Origin: Anaeromassilibacillus sp001305115
GTDB lineage: Bacteria; Bacillota; Clostridia; Oscillospirales; Acutalibacteraceae
Direction: 5' to 3'
NCBI GenBank assembly: GCA_042854365.1
Contig: AP031437.1
Location: 1,054,001 to 1,118,000, forward strand
DNA length: 64,000 nt
How positions within the stretch are numbered: the stretch's first letter is position 1; each line of letters opens with the position of its first letter. The notes under the pieces are model-generated. The model made no database searches, had not been told where the DNA came from, and saw nothing but the letters and a program-made list of their open reading frames with translations. Below, one piece after another: positions 8,654 through 16,537 of this stretch. The position numbers and the translations under genes were made by a program.

Positions 8654-9904
8654 TTGAATATCGTCTATATCAACCATTACGCTGGTTCGGATAAGCATGG
8701 GATGGAATACCGGCCATATTTCATGGCAAAACGCTGGGTGGAGGCCGGACATCATGTCACGATTGTAGCAAGTTCGTACTCCCATCTGCGGACCAAAAAT
8801 CCCGATATGCAGGGAAAAAAAACGATGGAAGAGCTGTACAATGGGGTTCGATACCTGTGGCTTGAAGGGCCCTCTTATCAGGGAAACGGCCTGGGGCGCA
8901 TTAAAAATATGCTCTCCTTCTTGCGTGGTTTAAAAAAATACCGCGCACAGATCACAGCTCAGGGAAAGCCGGATGCTGTGATTGCTTCCTCTACCTATCC
9001 GCTGGACATCTATCCTGCCAGAAAGATTGCCAGGGAATCCGGCGCCCTTCTAATTTATGAGGTGCATGATCTTTGGCCACTTAGCCCGATTGAGCTTGGA
9101 GGAATGAGCCCGCGGCATCCTTATATTGTTTTGATGCAAATGGCAGAGAACTACTGCTATAAACATAGTGACTATGTGGTGTCCTTGTTGCCCTGTGCAG
9201 AGGGGCATATGAAAGAGCATGGTTTGGCCGATGGAAAATTCGTTTACATTCCCAATGGGATTGTAAAGGAGGATTGGGAGAAGTCCCCGGGGAATCCACC
9301 GGTTTATGCGGATAAGTTGGGACAGTATCGCCGTGATGGCTGGTTCCTGATTGGCTATACAGGCGCGCATGGAATTGCCAACGGGTTGGACAGCTTCATC
9401 GAAGCGGGAAAGGCGTTACAGGGAAAAAAGATCAAACTGATTTTGGTGGGACAGGGGCCGGAACGGGACCGCTTGGTACAGAAAGTTCAAGATCTTCATT
9501 TGGAAGAGAATGTTGAGCTTTTGCCGGCGGTTAAACGCGACGCGGTTCCAGAGCTTTTGGCGCAATTTGACGCCCTGTATGTGGGGTTGCAACGGCAACC
9601 GTTGTTCCGGTTTGGCGTTAGTCCCAATAAGCTGATGGACTATATGATGGCCGGAAAGCCTGTGATCTTCGCAATTGATGCGGGGAATGATATGGTGGCG
9701 GATGCATCCTGCGGTATTTCGATCGAACCTGAAAATAGTGCTGCCATCGCAGATGCAGCGGTTCGGCTTGCAGAGCTTCCAAAGGAAGAGTTACAGAAGA
9801 TGGGGGCCCGTGGGAAAGCTTACATCTTGGAGCATCACGAATATGGTGTTTTGGCAAAACAGTTCCTGGATGTCTTTTCCATGCCAAGGAGAGAAAACAA
9901 ATAA
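8654..9904 (+). CDS. Group 1 (GT4-type) glycosyltransferase, WbuB-like
   Basis: Predicted to transfer a sugar residue from a nucleotide donor during cell-surface polysaccharide synthesis on the cytoplasmic face. The 416 residues have a GT-B architecture. The N-terminal half holds YEVHDLWPLSP, characteristic of WbuB-like enzymes. The C-terminal half has the donor-binding region with LILVGQGPERD and the motif SPNKLMDYMMAGKPVI. The start is TTG at 8654 with GGAG at 8640-8643. It is the last gene of the operon and may add the diacetamido-mannuronate made by the preceding enzymes. Donor and acceptor are not determined by sequence. Confidence 0.8.
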   Translation: MNIVYINHYAGSDKHGMEYRPYFMAKRWVEAGHHVTIVASSYSHLRTKNPDMQGKKTMEELYNGVRYLWLEGPSYQGNGLGRIKNMLSFLRGLKKYRAQITAQGKPDAVIASSTYPLDIYPARKIARESGALLIYEVHDLWPLSPIELGGMSPRHPYIVLMQMAENYCYKHSDYVVSLLPCAEGHMKEHGLADGKFVYIPNGIVKEDWEKSPGNPPVYADKLGQYRRDGWFLIGYTGAHGIANGLDSFIEAGKALQGKKIKLILVGQGPERDRLVQKVQDLHLEENVELLPAVKRDAVPELLAQFDALYVGLQRQPLFRFGVSPNKLMDYMMAGKPVIFAIDAGNDMVADASCGISIEPENSAAIADAAVRLAELPKEELQKMGARGKAYILEHHEYGVLAKQFLDVFSMPRRENK

Positions 9905-9915
9905 ATCCTAGAACG

Positions 9916-9948
9916 AGCAGGCAGAAGAAACTCTCTGTCTGCTTTTTT
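9916..9948 (+). terminator. Rho-independent terminator of the UDP-sugar operon
   Basis: AGCAGGCAGA (9916-9925) pairs with TCTGTCTGCT (9934-9943) with one G-T pair and is followed by six T residues. Confidence 0.85.
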
Positions 9949-10036
9949 GTTGGTTATTTATCTGCAACAATCTCTGTAAAATTTCAAAGAAAAAAGCAAT
10001 AAGAGGGAAAAGTTGTAAAAAATTTGGAAGGACCTC

Positions 10037-10065
10037 TTTACAAATCAGTTTCCTTATGCTATGAT
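10037..10065 (+). promoter_or_regulatory. Promoter of the perR-rubrerythrin operon
   Basis: TTTACA (10037-10042), a 17-bp spacer and TATGAT (10060-10065). It lies just upstream of an AT-rich palindrome. Confidence 0.7.
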
Positions 10066-10081
10066 TACATCCAGTAATAGG

Positions 10082-10095
10082 AATTGTTATCAATT
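10082..10095 (+). promoter_or_regulatory. Probable Fur/PerR-family operator
   Basis: Perfect inverted repeat AATTG-TTAT-CAATT beginning 16 nt after the -10 box, that is, across the early transcribed region. Its AT-rich form and position fit autorepression by the Fur-family protein encoded next. It matches the PerR consensus only in part. Confidence 0.5.
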
Positions 10096-10139
10096 ATGAT
10101 CTGACACATTCTGAAATGAAGGAAGGTGCCGATGTTTCC

Positions 10140-10547
10140 ATGGAAAAGCGACAAAACTTCAGCCGTAAACGAGAAGCGATTCTGATGACCATCCGCAATG
10201 CAACCATTCATCCTACAGCGGAATGGGTATATCAGCAACTGAAACCGCAATATCCGGATTTAAGTTTAGGGACGGTTTATCGCAATATTGCTCAATTTAA
10301 GAGTGACGGGATTATCAACAGCGTTGGCGTTGTCAATGGACAGGAGCGCTTTGATGGAGATGTCCGTCCACATACACATTTTATTTGCACAAAATGTGGT
10401 GCTGTAACCGATATTCCAGGGGAGTTTGTCGGTCCCCGGGTGAGCAAACAAGTGGCTAAGGAGAATGGACTGTTGGTAGAAAGCTGCGAAGTTGTGTTTC
10501 GTGGCACATGTTCCGATTGCATGAAAAGACAAGAAAGTCTTTCCTAA
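10140..10547 (+). CDS. Fur-family regulator, PerR-like
   Basis: Metal-dependent repressor that probably senses peroxide. The winged helix has HPTAEWVYQQL and the recognition helix LGTVYRNI. The metal-sensing segment has Asp72/Asp74 and His78/His80 in PHTHFICTKC, resembling the PerR site. Two CxxC pairs (Cys83/86 and Cys124/127) form the structural zinc site. It is followed closely by rubrerythrin, a classic PerR target in clostridia. The start chosen is ATG 10140 (135 residues) because AAGGAAGG lies upstream at 10119-10126, although the spacing is long. ATG 10116 adds eight residues but has no ribosome site. A Fur or Zur role is less likely given the partner gene. Confidence 0.82.
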   Translation: MEKRQNFSRKREAILMTIRNATIHPTAEWVYQQLKPQYPDLSLGTVYRNIAQFKSDGIINSVGVVNGQERFDGDVRPHTHFICTKCGAVTDIPGEFVGPRVSKQVAKENGLLVESCEVVFRGTCSDCMKRQESLS

Positions 10548-10576
10548 TAATTTTTATCTGTATGGAGGAACCAATC

Positions 10577-11122
10577 ATGAAAAAATTTGTGTGTTCTGTA
10601 TGTGGCTACGTGTATGAAGGCGAGCAGGCTCCAGAGTTTTGCCCCCAGTGCAAGGCTCCGAGAGAGAAGTTTATCGAGAAAAAGGAAGGCGCTTCTTTTG
10701 CTTGCGAGCATGAAGTCGGCGTTGCACAGGGCATCGACAAGGAAGTCTACGATGGCTTGGTCATGAACTTCAACGGCGAGTGCACAGAGGTTGGCATGTA
10801 TCTTGCGATGAGCCGTCAGGCAGAGCGCGAGGGTTATCCGGAGGTCGCAGAGGCATTTAAGAGATATGCATTTGAAGAGGCCGAGCATGCTGCAAAGTTT
10901 GCCGAGCTGTTGGGTGAAGTAGTTATGAATAGCACAAAGAAAAATGTACAGATGCGTGCAGAGGCTGAGGCAGGTGCATGCGAAGGGAAGCTGCAGATTG
11001 CAAAGCGCGCAAAGGAGCTGGGATACGATGCAATCCATGACACGGTTCATGAGATGGCTAAGGACGAGGCCCGTCATGGAGCTGGCTTCAATGGCCTGCT
11101 GAAGAGATATTTCGCAGACTAA
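10577..11122 (+). CDS. rbr: Reverse rubrerythrin (peroxide-reducing diiron protein)
   Basis: Reduces hydrogen peroxide to water with electrons from NAD(P)H via rubredoxin-type carriers, protecting strict anaerobes from oxygen. It has 181 residues with the domains in 'reverse' order: an N-terminal rubredoxin-like FeS4 site (Cys6, Cys9, Cys22, Cys25) followed by a four-helix ferritin-like domain. That domain carries diiron ligands in NGECTEVGMYL, FEEAEHAAKF and DEARHGAGF. GGAGG is 8 nt before the start. It lies 29 nt after the PerR-like gene, so the two should share a peroxide-responsive promoter. Confidence 0.93.
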   Translation: MKKFVCSVCGYVYEGEQAPEFCPQCKAPREKFIEKKEGASFACEHEVGVAQGIDKEVYDGLVMNFNGECTEVGMYLAMSRQAEREGYPEVAEAFKRYAFEEAEHAAKFAELLGEVVMNSTKKNVQMRAEAEAGACEGKLQIAKRAKELGYDAIHDTVHEMAKDEARHGAGFNGLLKRYFAD

Positions 11123-11151
11123 TTTGCAAAACGCTACATAGAAATCACACA

Positions 11152-11185
11152 GGGTGGGATGGCAAAGTGGCCATCCCACCCTTTT
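11152..11185 (+). terminator. Terminator after rubrerythrin
   Basis: A 12-bp perfect stem (GGGTGGGATGGC with its complement) followed by TTTT. Confidence 0.85.
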
Positions 11186-11242
11186 CTATTCTGTAAAACA
11201 GGTTTTAATTTGTGATATTTCTGTTAAAACCAATCAAAAAGG

Positions 11243-11272
11243 TTGCCAGAATCGCTAAAAGTGGTTTATACT
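11243..11272 (+). promoter_or_regulatory. Promoter of the exporter-flavoprotein operon
   Basis: TTGCCA (11243-11248), an 18-bp spacer and TATACT (11267-11272), about 80 nt before the start of the membrane protein. Confidence 0.6.
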
Positions 11273-11350
11273 AAGATAAATTTGCTTCGTCTGTGAAAGG
11301 AATTGGGTAGTCACAGCGGACAAGCGTTTGGTGAGAATTGGAGGAACAAA

Positions 11351-11848
11351 ATGGATTCCATTGTTGAGGCAATCGTACAGACATTTAGCAGTTCTGCATC
11401 CCGGGAGCTGATTATTTTCCTGGTGTCCATGATGCCGATTCTAGAGCTGCGCGGCGGCATTTTAGCGGCGAGTTTATTGGGGGTAGATTGGCTAAGGGCG
11501 ATGACCATTTGTTTTGTTGGAACAATCCTGCCGATCCCATTTATCTTGTTGTTTATCCGCCAGATCTTGGAATGGCTGAAAAATACGCGCTTTGTCAAGT
11601 TGGTACACCGGATTGAAGCCAAAGCAGAGCAAAAAAGCAAATCCATCGAGAAATATAAAACCTTTGGTTTGTTCCTATTTGTTGCGATTCCATTGCCTGG
11701 AACAGGCGCTTGGACAGGAGCTTTAGTCGCTGCTTTGCTCAATATGCGCTTTAAGCACGCCATGCTTTCCATCACGTTGGGGACCTTGACCGCAGATGTG
11801 ATTATGGTTGTGCTTTCTTATGGCCTTTTGGGCGCAATTCTTCCGTAA
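11351..11848 (+). CDS. Small multidrug-export-type membrane protein (COG2426 family)
   Basis: Polytopic inner-membrane protein of 165 residues. It has about four hydrophobic segments and the family pattern MPILELRGGILA near the N-terminus and PLPGTGAWTGALVA in the middle. Members are named small multidrug export proteins, but substrate and mechanism are not established. The start has GGAGG at 11340-11344. An upstream in-frame ATG at 11303 is rejected because it has no ribosome site. It is the first gene of a three-gene operon, with the next start 14 nt downstream. Confidence 0.8.
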   Translation: MDSIVEAIVQTFSSSASRELIIFLVSMMPILELRGGILAASLLGVDWLRAMTICFVGTILPIPFILLFIRQILEWLKNTRFVKLVHRIEAKAEQKSKSIEKYKTFGLFLFVAIPLPGTGAWTGALVAALLNMRFKHAMLSITLGTLTADVIMVVLSYGLLGAILP

Positions 11849-11862
11849 GGCAGGGGGATTTT

Positions 11863-13125
11863 ATGGAGAGATATGACATTGTGGTGTTAGGTGGAGGCGC
11901 CGCCGGTTTGATGGCCGCCGTTTCTGCTGCTGAAGCAGGGAACGGCGGCCTCCGTGTGTCCGTCCTGGAGGGGAATGCACGTGCGGGGAAAAAGTTACTC
12001 GCCACAGGGAACGGGCGCTGCAATTTGAGCAATCGGTTTGTAGCACCTACCCATTATCACGGCGATGTTAGCCGCGCTGCTGGACTGTTGAAACGGTTTC
12101 CCACGGAGAAAGTGATCGGGCAGTTCGCACATTTGGGATTGCTCTGCCGGGAACTGGATGAGGGACGCATCTATCCGTACTCATTGCAGGCAGCTTCCGT
12201 TCTGGAAGTTCTTCGTCTCCACCTGGAACAGCGTGGAGTGGTTGTGCAGTGTGGGATGCCTGTTACGGAAGTTCGTAGGGAAAAAGGCGGTTTCTGCCTA
12301 CAATGCGATGGGAAATGGCTGCAAGCAGCCCGGGTGATTTTTGCGACCGGCGGCCTTGCGTATCCACAGCTTGGTGCAAATGACAGCGGATATCGGATGT
12401 TACGAGCATTGGGGCATACTGTGACCGCTTTGCGGCCGGCATTGGTACAGATTCGAACCGAACCGCGCAGGGCGAAACCCTTAAAAGGGATGCGAAGTTC
12501 GGCCGAGGTGACACTTTTGGTCAATCACCGGCCGGTGCAGACGGCAAAGGGGGAGGTTCAGTTCACAGAACACGGACTGTCCGGCATCTGTATGTTTGAA
12601 CTATCCCGCAAAGCAGGAGAATGTTTGGAGCGGAAGATGGGACCGGTGGAGTTGGGACTGGATTTGATGCCGGAATATACGGAATCACAAATTCTTTCTA
12701 TGCTATACCGGACGATCGAACGGTTGCCAGATCTTCCAGGGGGCGAGCTGCTGGGAGGATTGTTAAACCGTACAGTGGGGCGGGAGGTTTTGCGCACGGC
12801 CCTTCCGCAGACGCCCAAAGCGGCCGCTCACTTTTCAAAGGGACAGCTTACAGCGGTGAGCCGGATGATAAAATGTTTTCGATTTCCTGTTTTGGGTTTG
12901 CTGTCGTGGGACAGTGCGCAGGTCACGGCCGGCGGAGTACCATTGGGAGAAGTGGATTGCCGGACGATGGAATCGAGAACGTGTAGGGGGCTCTACCTAG
13001 CAGGGGAATTGCTCAATGTGGACGGAGACTGCGGTGGATACAACCTTCATTGGGCTTGGAGCACCGGAATGGCCGCAGGGCGCGCCAGTGCACATTCCCT
13101 GCAGAACGGTATATCGGAGGGATAA
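11863..13125 (+). CDS. NAD(P)/FAD-dependent oxidoreductase, HI0933/BaiN family
   Basis: Flavoprotein of 420 residues. The N-terminal FAD-binding fold has VVLGGGAAGLMAAV, then GKKLLATGNGRCNLSN, a family signature. Near the C-terminus, GLYLAGELLNVDGDCGGYN closes the FAD site. The physiological substrate of most family members is unknown; one Clostridium scindens member was linked to bile acid metabolism, but nothing here supports that role. A GGGGG ribosome site is present. The stop falls just 4 nt before the next start, which points to coupled translation. Confidence 0.85.
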   Translation: MERYDIVVLGGGAAGLMAAVSAAEAGNGGLRVSVLEGNARAGKKLLATGNGRCNLSNRFVAPTHYHGDVSRAAGLLKRFPTEKVIGQFAHLGLLCRELDEGRIYPYSLQAASVLEVLRLHLEQRGVVVQCGMPVTEVRREKGGFCLQCDGKWLQAARVIFATGGLAYPQLGANDSGYRMLRALGHTVTALRPALVQIRTEPRRAKPLKGMRSSAEVTLLVNHRPVQTAKGEVQFTEHGLSGICMFELSRKAGECLERKMGPVELGLDLMPEYTESQILSMLYRTIERLPDLPGGELLGGLLNRTVGREVLRTALPQTPKAAAHFSKGQLTAVSRMIKCFRFPVLGLLSWDSAQVTAGGVPLGEVDCRTMESRTCRGLYLAGELLNVDGDCGGYNLHWAWSTGMAAGRASAHSLQNGISEG

Positions 13126-13129
13126 AGCA

Positions 13130-14725
13130 ATGCTATACCGAATTTCAGATCTATCGCTGCCGCTCGATGGAACCATCGAGGACTTGACGAATCTTGCAGC
13201 GAAACGGTTGGGGGTTTCGCCGGGGGAAGTCCATCATTTGACTTTGCGAAAGAAATCCGTGGATGCACGCAAAAAGGATGATGTCCATTTTACATACACC
13301 GTAGAATGCGTGTGCAATCGTGCACGGATTCGGGGAGACCGCAAAGTCGCAGAAGCGGTTCCTTATCATTACACAATACCAGCCAGCCGGCCGCTTCCAA
13401 TACGGCCGGTTGTCGTGGGGCTTGGGCCAGCCGGTCTCTTTGCAGCTTTGCTTCTAGCGCAAGCCGGACAGTGCCCGATTGTTTTAGAGCGTGGGCAATC
13501 CGTGGAAAAGCGCAGCGAAGCGGTAGAGCGGTTTTGGCGCGAAGGGATATTGGATCAGCAAAGCAACGTCCAGTTTGGTGAAGGCGGCGCAGGGACTTTT
13601 TCAGACGGAAAGTTGAACACAGGGACAAAGGATCCCCGCGCCCGGAAAGTCTTGGAAGAGCTAGTTCAAGCAGGTGCGCCAGAGGAGATTCTCTATATGG
13701 CTAAGCCACATGTTGGGACAGACCGGCTTCCACACACGGTTAAAAAGATTCGGGAGACCATCTGCGCGTTGGGGGGAGAAGTGCGGTTTGCTTCTACCAT
13801 GGATGCGCTGGTTTGTAAGGATGGGCGCATAAAAGGGATTCGTGTCCATCCAGCTGGAGGGAACTCTTATATCTTGGAGGCCAGCCATGTCATACTTGCG
13901 ATCGGACACAGCGCTCGCGATACGTTTGTTATGTTGGAGCAACATGGAATTCCGATGACGCCAAAGCCATTTTCGGTGGGAGCCCGAATCGAACATCCAC
14001 AAGAGGTCATCAATCGGGCACAATATGGCCGGTTTTCCCAGCATCCTGCCTTGGGAGCGGCGGATTACAAATTAGCGGTTCATCTTCCCAATGGCCGGGG
14101 GGTATATACATTTTGCATGTGCCCCGGTGGACAGGTTGTGGCAGCAGCCAGTGAAGAGGGACGAGTGGTGACCAACGGAATGAGTAATTTTGCGCGTGAT
14201 GGTAAAAATGCCAACGCAGCTTTGTTGGTCGGAATTGGTCCGGAGGACTTTGGCTCAGATAGCCCGTTGGCCGGGATGGTGTTTCAACGCGAGTTGGAAG
14301 AAAAGGCTTACCGGTTGGGTGGTGGCGGTTACGCGGCACCGGTGCAACGCGTGGAGGACTTTTTAAAGGGACGGGCGTCCAAACGGCTTGGAGATGTACA
14401 ACCAACTTACCGGCCGGGGGTGACTCCATGTTCCATAGCAGAGTGTTTTCCGGCAGAGCTATCGGATGCGATGCGCCAGGGAATTGTGCAGATGGAACGT
14501 TACTTACATGGGTTTTCGTATCCCGATGCACTGCTGACCGCGGTGGAGAGCCGAAGCTCGTCCCCGGTTCGCATCCTGCGGGGAGAGTCGTACGAATCCC
14601 CTGCGGCGGCGGGGTTGTATCCCTGTGGAGAAGGAGCTGGATACGCAGGCGGTATCATATCCGCTGCGGTGGATGGGATTCGATGTGCTGAAAAAGTTTT
14701 GGAAGATTCACATAAGTCTTATTAA
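13130..14725 (+). CDS. FAD-dependent dehydrogenase-like protein (COG2509)
   Basis: Flavoprotein of 531 residues. The first 85 residues form a small N-terminal domain (YRISDLSLPLDG). A Rossmann FAD site VVVGLGPAGLFAALLLA follows at about residues 97-113. Further on are FGEGGAGTFSDGKL and the C-terminal GEGAGYAGGI. It belongs to a widespread family of uncharacterised 'FAD-utilising dehydrogenases'; the reaction is not known. The start at 13130 has CGGAGG at 13115-13120. It ends the operon that begins at 11351. Confidence 0.85.
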   Translation: MLYRISDLSLPLDGTIEDLTNLAAKRLGVSPGEVHHLTLRKKSVDARKKDDVHFTYTVECVCNRARIRGDRKVAEAVPYHYTIPASRPLPIRPVVVGLGPAGLFAALLLAQAGQCPIVLERGQSVEKRSEAVERFWREGILDQQSNVQFGEGGAGTFSDGKLNTGTKDPRARKVLEELVQAGAPEEILYMAKPHVGTDRLPHTVKKIRETICALGGEVRFASTMDALVCKDGRIKGIRVHPAGGNSYILEASHVILAIGHSARDTFVMLEQHGIPMTPKPFSVGARIEHPQEVINRAQYGRFSQHPALGAADYKLAVHLPNGRGVYTFCMCPGGQVVAAASEEGRVVTNGMSNFARDGKNANAALLVGIGPEDFGSDSPLAGMVFQRELEEKAYRLGGGGYAAPVQRVEDFLKGRASKRLGDVQPTYRPGVTPCSIAECFPAELSDAMRQGIVQMERYLHGFSYPDALLTAVESRSSSPVRILRGESYESPAAAGLYPCGEGAGYAGGIISAAVDGIRCAEKVLEDSHKSY

Positions 14726-14730
14726 AAGCA

Positions 14731-14785
14731 AAAAAGCGGCATCTGCTCCTCTGCAAAAATGTAGAGAAAGCAGATGCCGCTTTTT
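14731..14785. terminator. Bidirectional terminator between convergent genes
   Basis: A 17-nt arm (AAAAAGCGGCATCTGCT) pairs with its complement ending in TTTTT, so it can stop transcription from either side. Confidence 0.88.
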
Positions 14786-14799
14786 CATCAAATATGGAT

Positions 14800-15309
14800 T
14801 CAACGCACATAGGAGACGTCGTCCGTACGGCGCGGTACAGGGGGTTCTGCGTGTTCCTTGGGATAACCCAAAGTGATGCAGCTATAAGGAATGTATCCTT
14901 CCGGCAGTTTTAACCGGGACTGGAAAGCAGGTTCCCGAAGGATGTCGCGTACACAACCGATAAAGCAGGTTCCCAAGCCGTAAGAATGTGCGGCTAGCAT
15001 GAGATTCATAATGGCGCAGCTGGTATCCTCCGGAGCGAAGCGTGCATCTGCCGGTGCGGAAAGCACGATGACAGTGGGCGCGCCATAAAAAGGGTCCTCT
15101 ATGGCGCCTTGCATAGCTGCACAAATGTCCGATAAGAGTCCTTTATTTTGAATGACAGTGAAATGGCGGGCTTGCCGGCCCATTGCAGATGGCGCATATT
15201 TTCCTGCTTTTAGAACATCGGTTAGCTCTTCTTCGCTGATCTGTTCACTCCGATACGATCGAATCGAGCGGCGCTCCATCAATGCCTCTACTGTATGGTT
15301 TAAGATCAT
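14800..15309 (-). CDS. Nitroreductase-family FMN flavoprotein
   Basis: Predicted FMN-dependent NAD(P)H oxidoreductase of 169 residues. The N-terminal FMN phosphate-binding motif ERRSIRSYR is present. The middle holds AIMNLMLAAHSYGLGTCFIG and the C-terminus LGYPKEHAEPP, both typical of short nitroreductases in anaerobes. The substrate cannot be predicted. AAGGAGG lies 8 nt before the ATG and a good promoter is at 15339-15367. Confidence 0.88.
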   Translation of the reverse strand: MILNHTVEALMERRSIRSYRSEQISEEELTDVLKAGKYAPSAMGRQARHFTVIQNKGLLSDICAAMQGAIEDPFYGAPTVIVLSAPADARFAPEDTSCAIMNLMLAAHSYGLGTCFIGCVRDILREPAFQSRLKLPEGYIPYSCITLGYPKEHAEPPVPRRTDDVSYVR

Positions 15310-15338
15310 GAGAAACTCCTCCTTTGCATATTGTCTTT

Positions 15339-15367
15339 ATTATATTCTACCATTTTGGGTTTCGCAA
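15339..15367 (-). promoter_or_regulatory. Promoter of the nitroreductase gene
   Basis: Leftward TTGCGA (15367-15362), a 17-bp spacer and a perfect TATAAT (15344-15339), about 30 nt before the start codon. Confidence 0.7.
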
Positions 15368-15443
15368 GGACTTCTGTTTTCCGAATGAAAAACGGTTGTA
15401 ACCGTGGATTACGAAACTTTAACTGCCGTTTTATTCGTAAGAT

Positions 15444-15452
15444 TGCTATAAT
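15444..15452 (+). promoter_or_regulatory. Extended -10 promoter of the polysaccharide deacetylase gene
   Basis: TGC followed directly by TATAAT (15447-15452) makes an extended -10 element. No good -35 box is present at the expected distance. Confidence 0.55.
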
Positions 15453-15498
15453 GAAGAAGAGAAAAGATCGATCTCAATCGATGAAAGGAGGACTTCAG

Positions 15499-16410
15499 AT
15501 GCGGCGAGCAAAACACTTCAAAAAACGTTCAGGAGAAAGAGCGATCCCCATCCTGGCAACTTTGTTGCTTTTTACCCTTTTTTCCAGCACTTGTTTTCCA
15601 CTTTCACAGGCGCTTCGAACAGAAGAAGTCCCTTCTTTGCCTGCGATTGCCGGCCAAATTGAAATAAAAGGAGCACTTTCGGCTCGACCAGAGTGGACCG
15701 TTGAGACAGCTTCGGAAGAAAATGCTCTGCCAAATGACCCCTATCCATTGCTATATACGGCAAGCGTTTCTCCACAGGATGTCAAGCCAAAAGAAAAGGT
15801 GGCTTACTTGACTTTTGACGACGGCCCATCCAATTTGACGCTTCCTCTGTTGGATGTACTGGATCGCTACGGCGTCAAAGCGACGTTCTTTTTGGTTGGA
15901 AAAACAGGAGAAGAAGACCGGAAGGCTATGCGCGAGATTGTCCAGCGAGGTCATGCGATTGGCGTACATAGCTATTCGCACGATTACCAGAAGATCTATG
16001 CCTCCGTGGATGCTTTTCTATCGGATTTTGCAAGGATTCATCAATTGATCTTGGAGGAAACCGGTGTGGATACACCGATCTATCGCTTTGCGGGGGGAAG
16101 TGTAAACGCCTATAATCGGGATACGGCGAAAGCAATCATCACGGAGATGAACCGAAGAGGGTATGCTTACTTCGATTGGAATGTGGATTCAGGGGATGCT
16201 ACGGTGGGAATCACTGCACAGCAGATTTATCAGCATGCAGTCAACGACAGCAAAAATTTCGATCGACCAGTGATTTTGTTTCACAATACTGGAGCCAAAG
16301 AGATGACGCTAGAGCAAATGCCGGCGATTATTGAAGCACTTCAACAAGCTGGATATCGGTTTGAAACATTGAAGGCGGATTCTCCGCCAGTTCGATTTCG
16401 CCTCCCATAG
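15499..16410 (+). CDS. Membrane-anchored polysaccharide (peptidoglycan-type) deacetylase
   Basis: Carbohydrate esterase family 4 (NodB) enzyme, expected to remove N-acetyl groups from peptidoglycan or a wall glycan outside the membrane. It has 303 residues. A hydrophobic segment at about 14-36 works as a signal anchor. The NodB domain runs from about 102 to 290. Its active site is complete: Asp107 and Asp108 in TFDDGPS, metal ligands His157 and His161 in HSYSHD, RFAGGS near 196-201, and His262 in LFHNTG. The start has AAGGAGG at 15485-15491. Upstream in-frame ATGs lie before or within the promoter and are rejected. Confidence 0.9.
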   Translation: MRRAKHFKKRSGERAIPILATLLLFTLFSSTCFPLSQALRTEEVPSLPAIAGQIEIKGALSARPEWTVETASEENALPNDPYPLLYTASVSPQDVKPKEKVAYLTFDDGPSNLTLPLLDVLDRYGVKATFFLVGKTGEEDRKAMREIVQRGHAIGVHSYSHDYQKIYASVDAFLSDFARIHQLILEETGVDTPIYRFAGGSVNAYNRDTAKAIITEMNRRGYAYFDWNVDSGDATVGITAQQIYQHAVNDSKNFDRPVILFHNTGAKEMTLEQMPAIIEALQQAGYRFETLKADSPPVRFRLP

Positions 16411-16537
16411 ATCCACGTTTTTACAATGATCGTTTGTGGAGGAATTGTAGCAGGAAAAAATGATTGTAAAATAAAGCAACCGGGTGTGCTCGATGGCAGG
16501 ATGGCCATGGAGAACCCCGGTTGTTTTTTGTCATTAC

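Noticed and set aside
10508..10576. Rubrerythrin start at 10508
   Set aside because: It would overlap the regulator gene and skip the good GGAGG site; the conserved protein starts at 10577.
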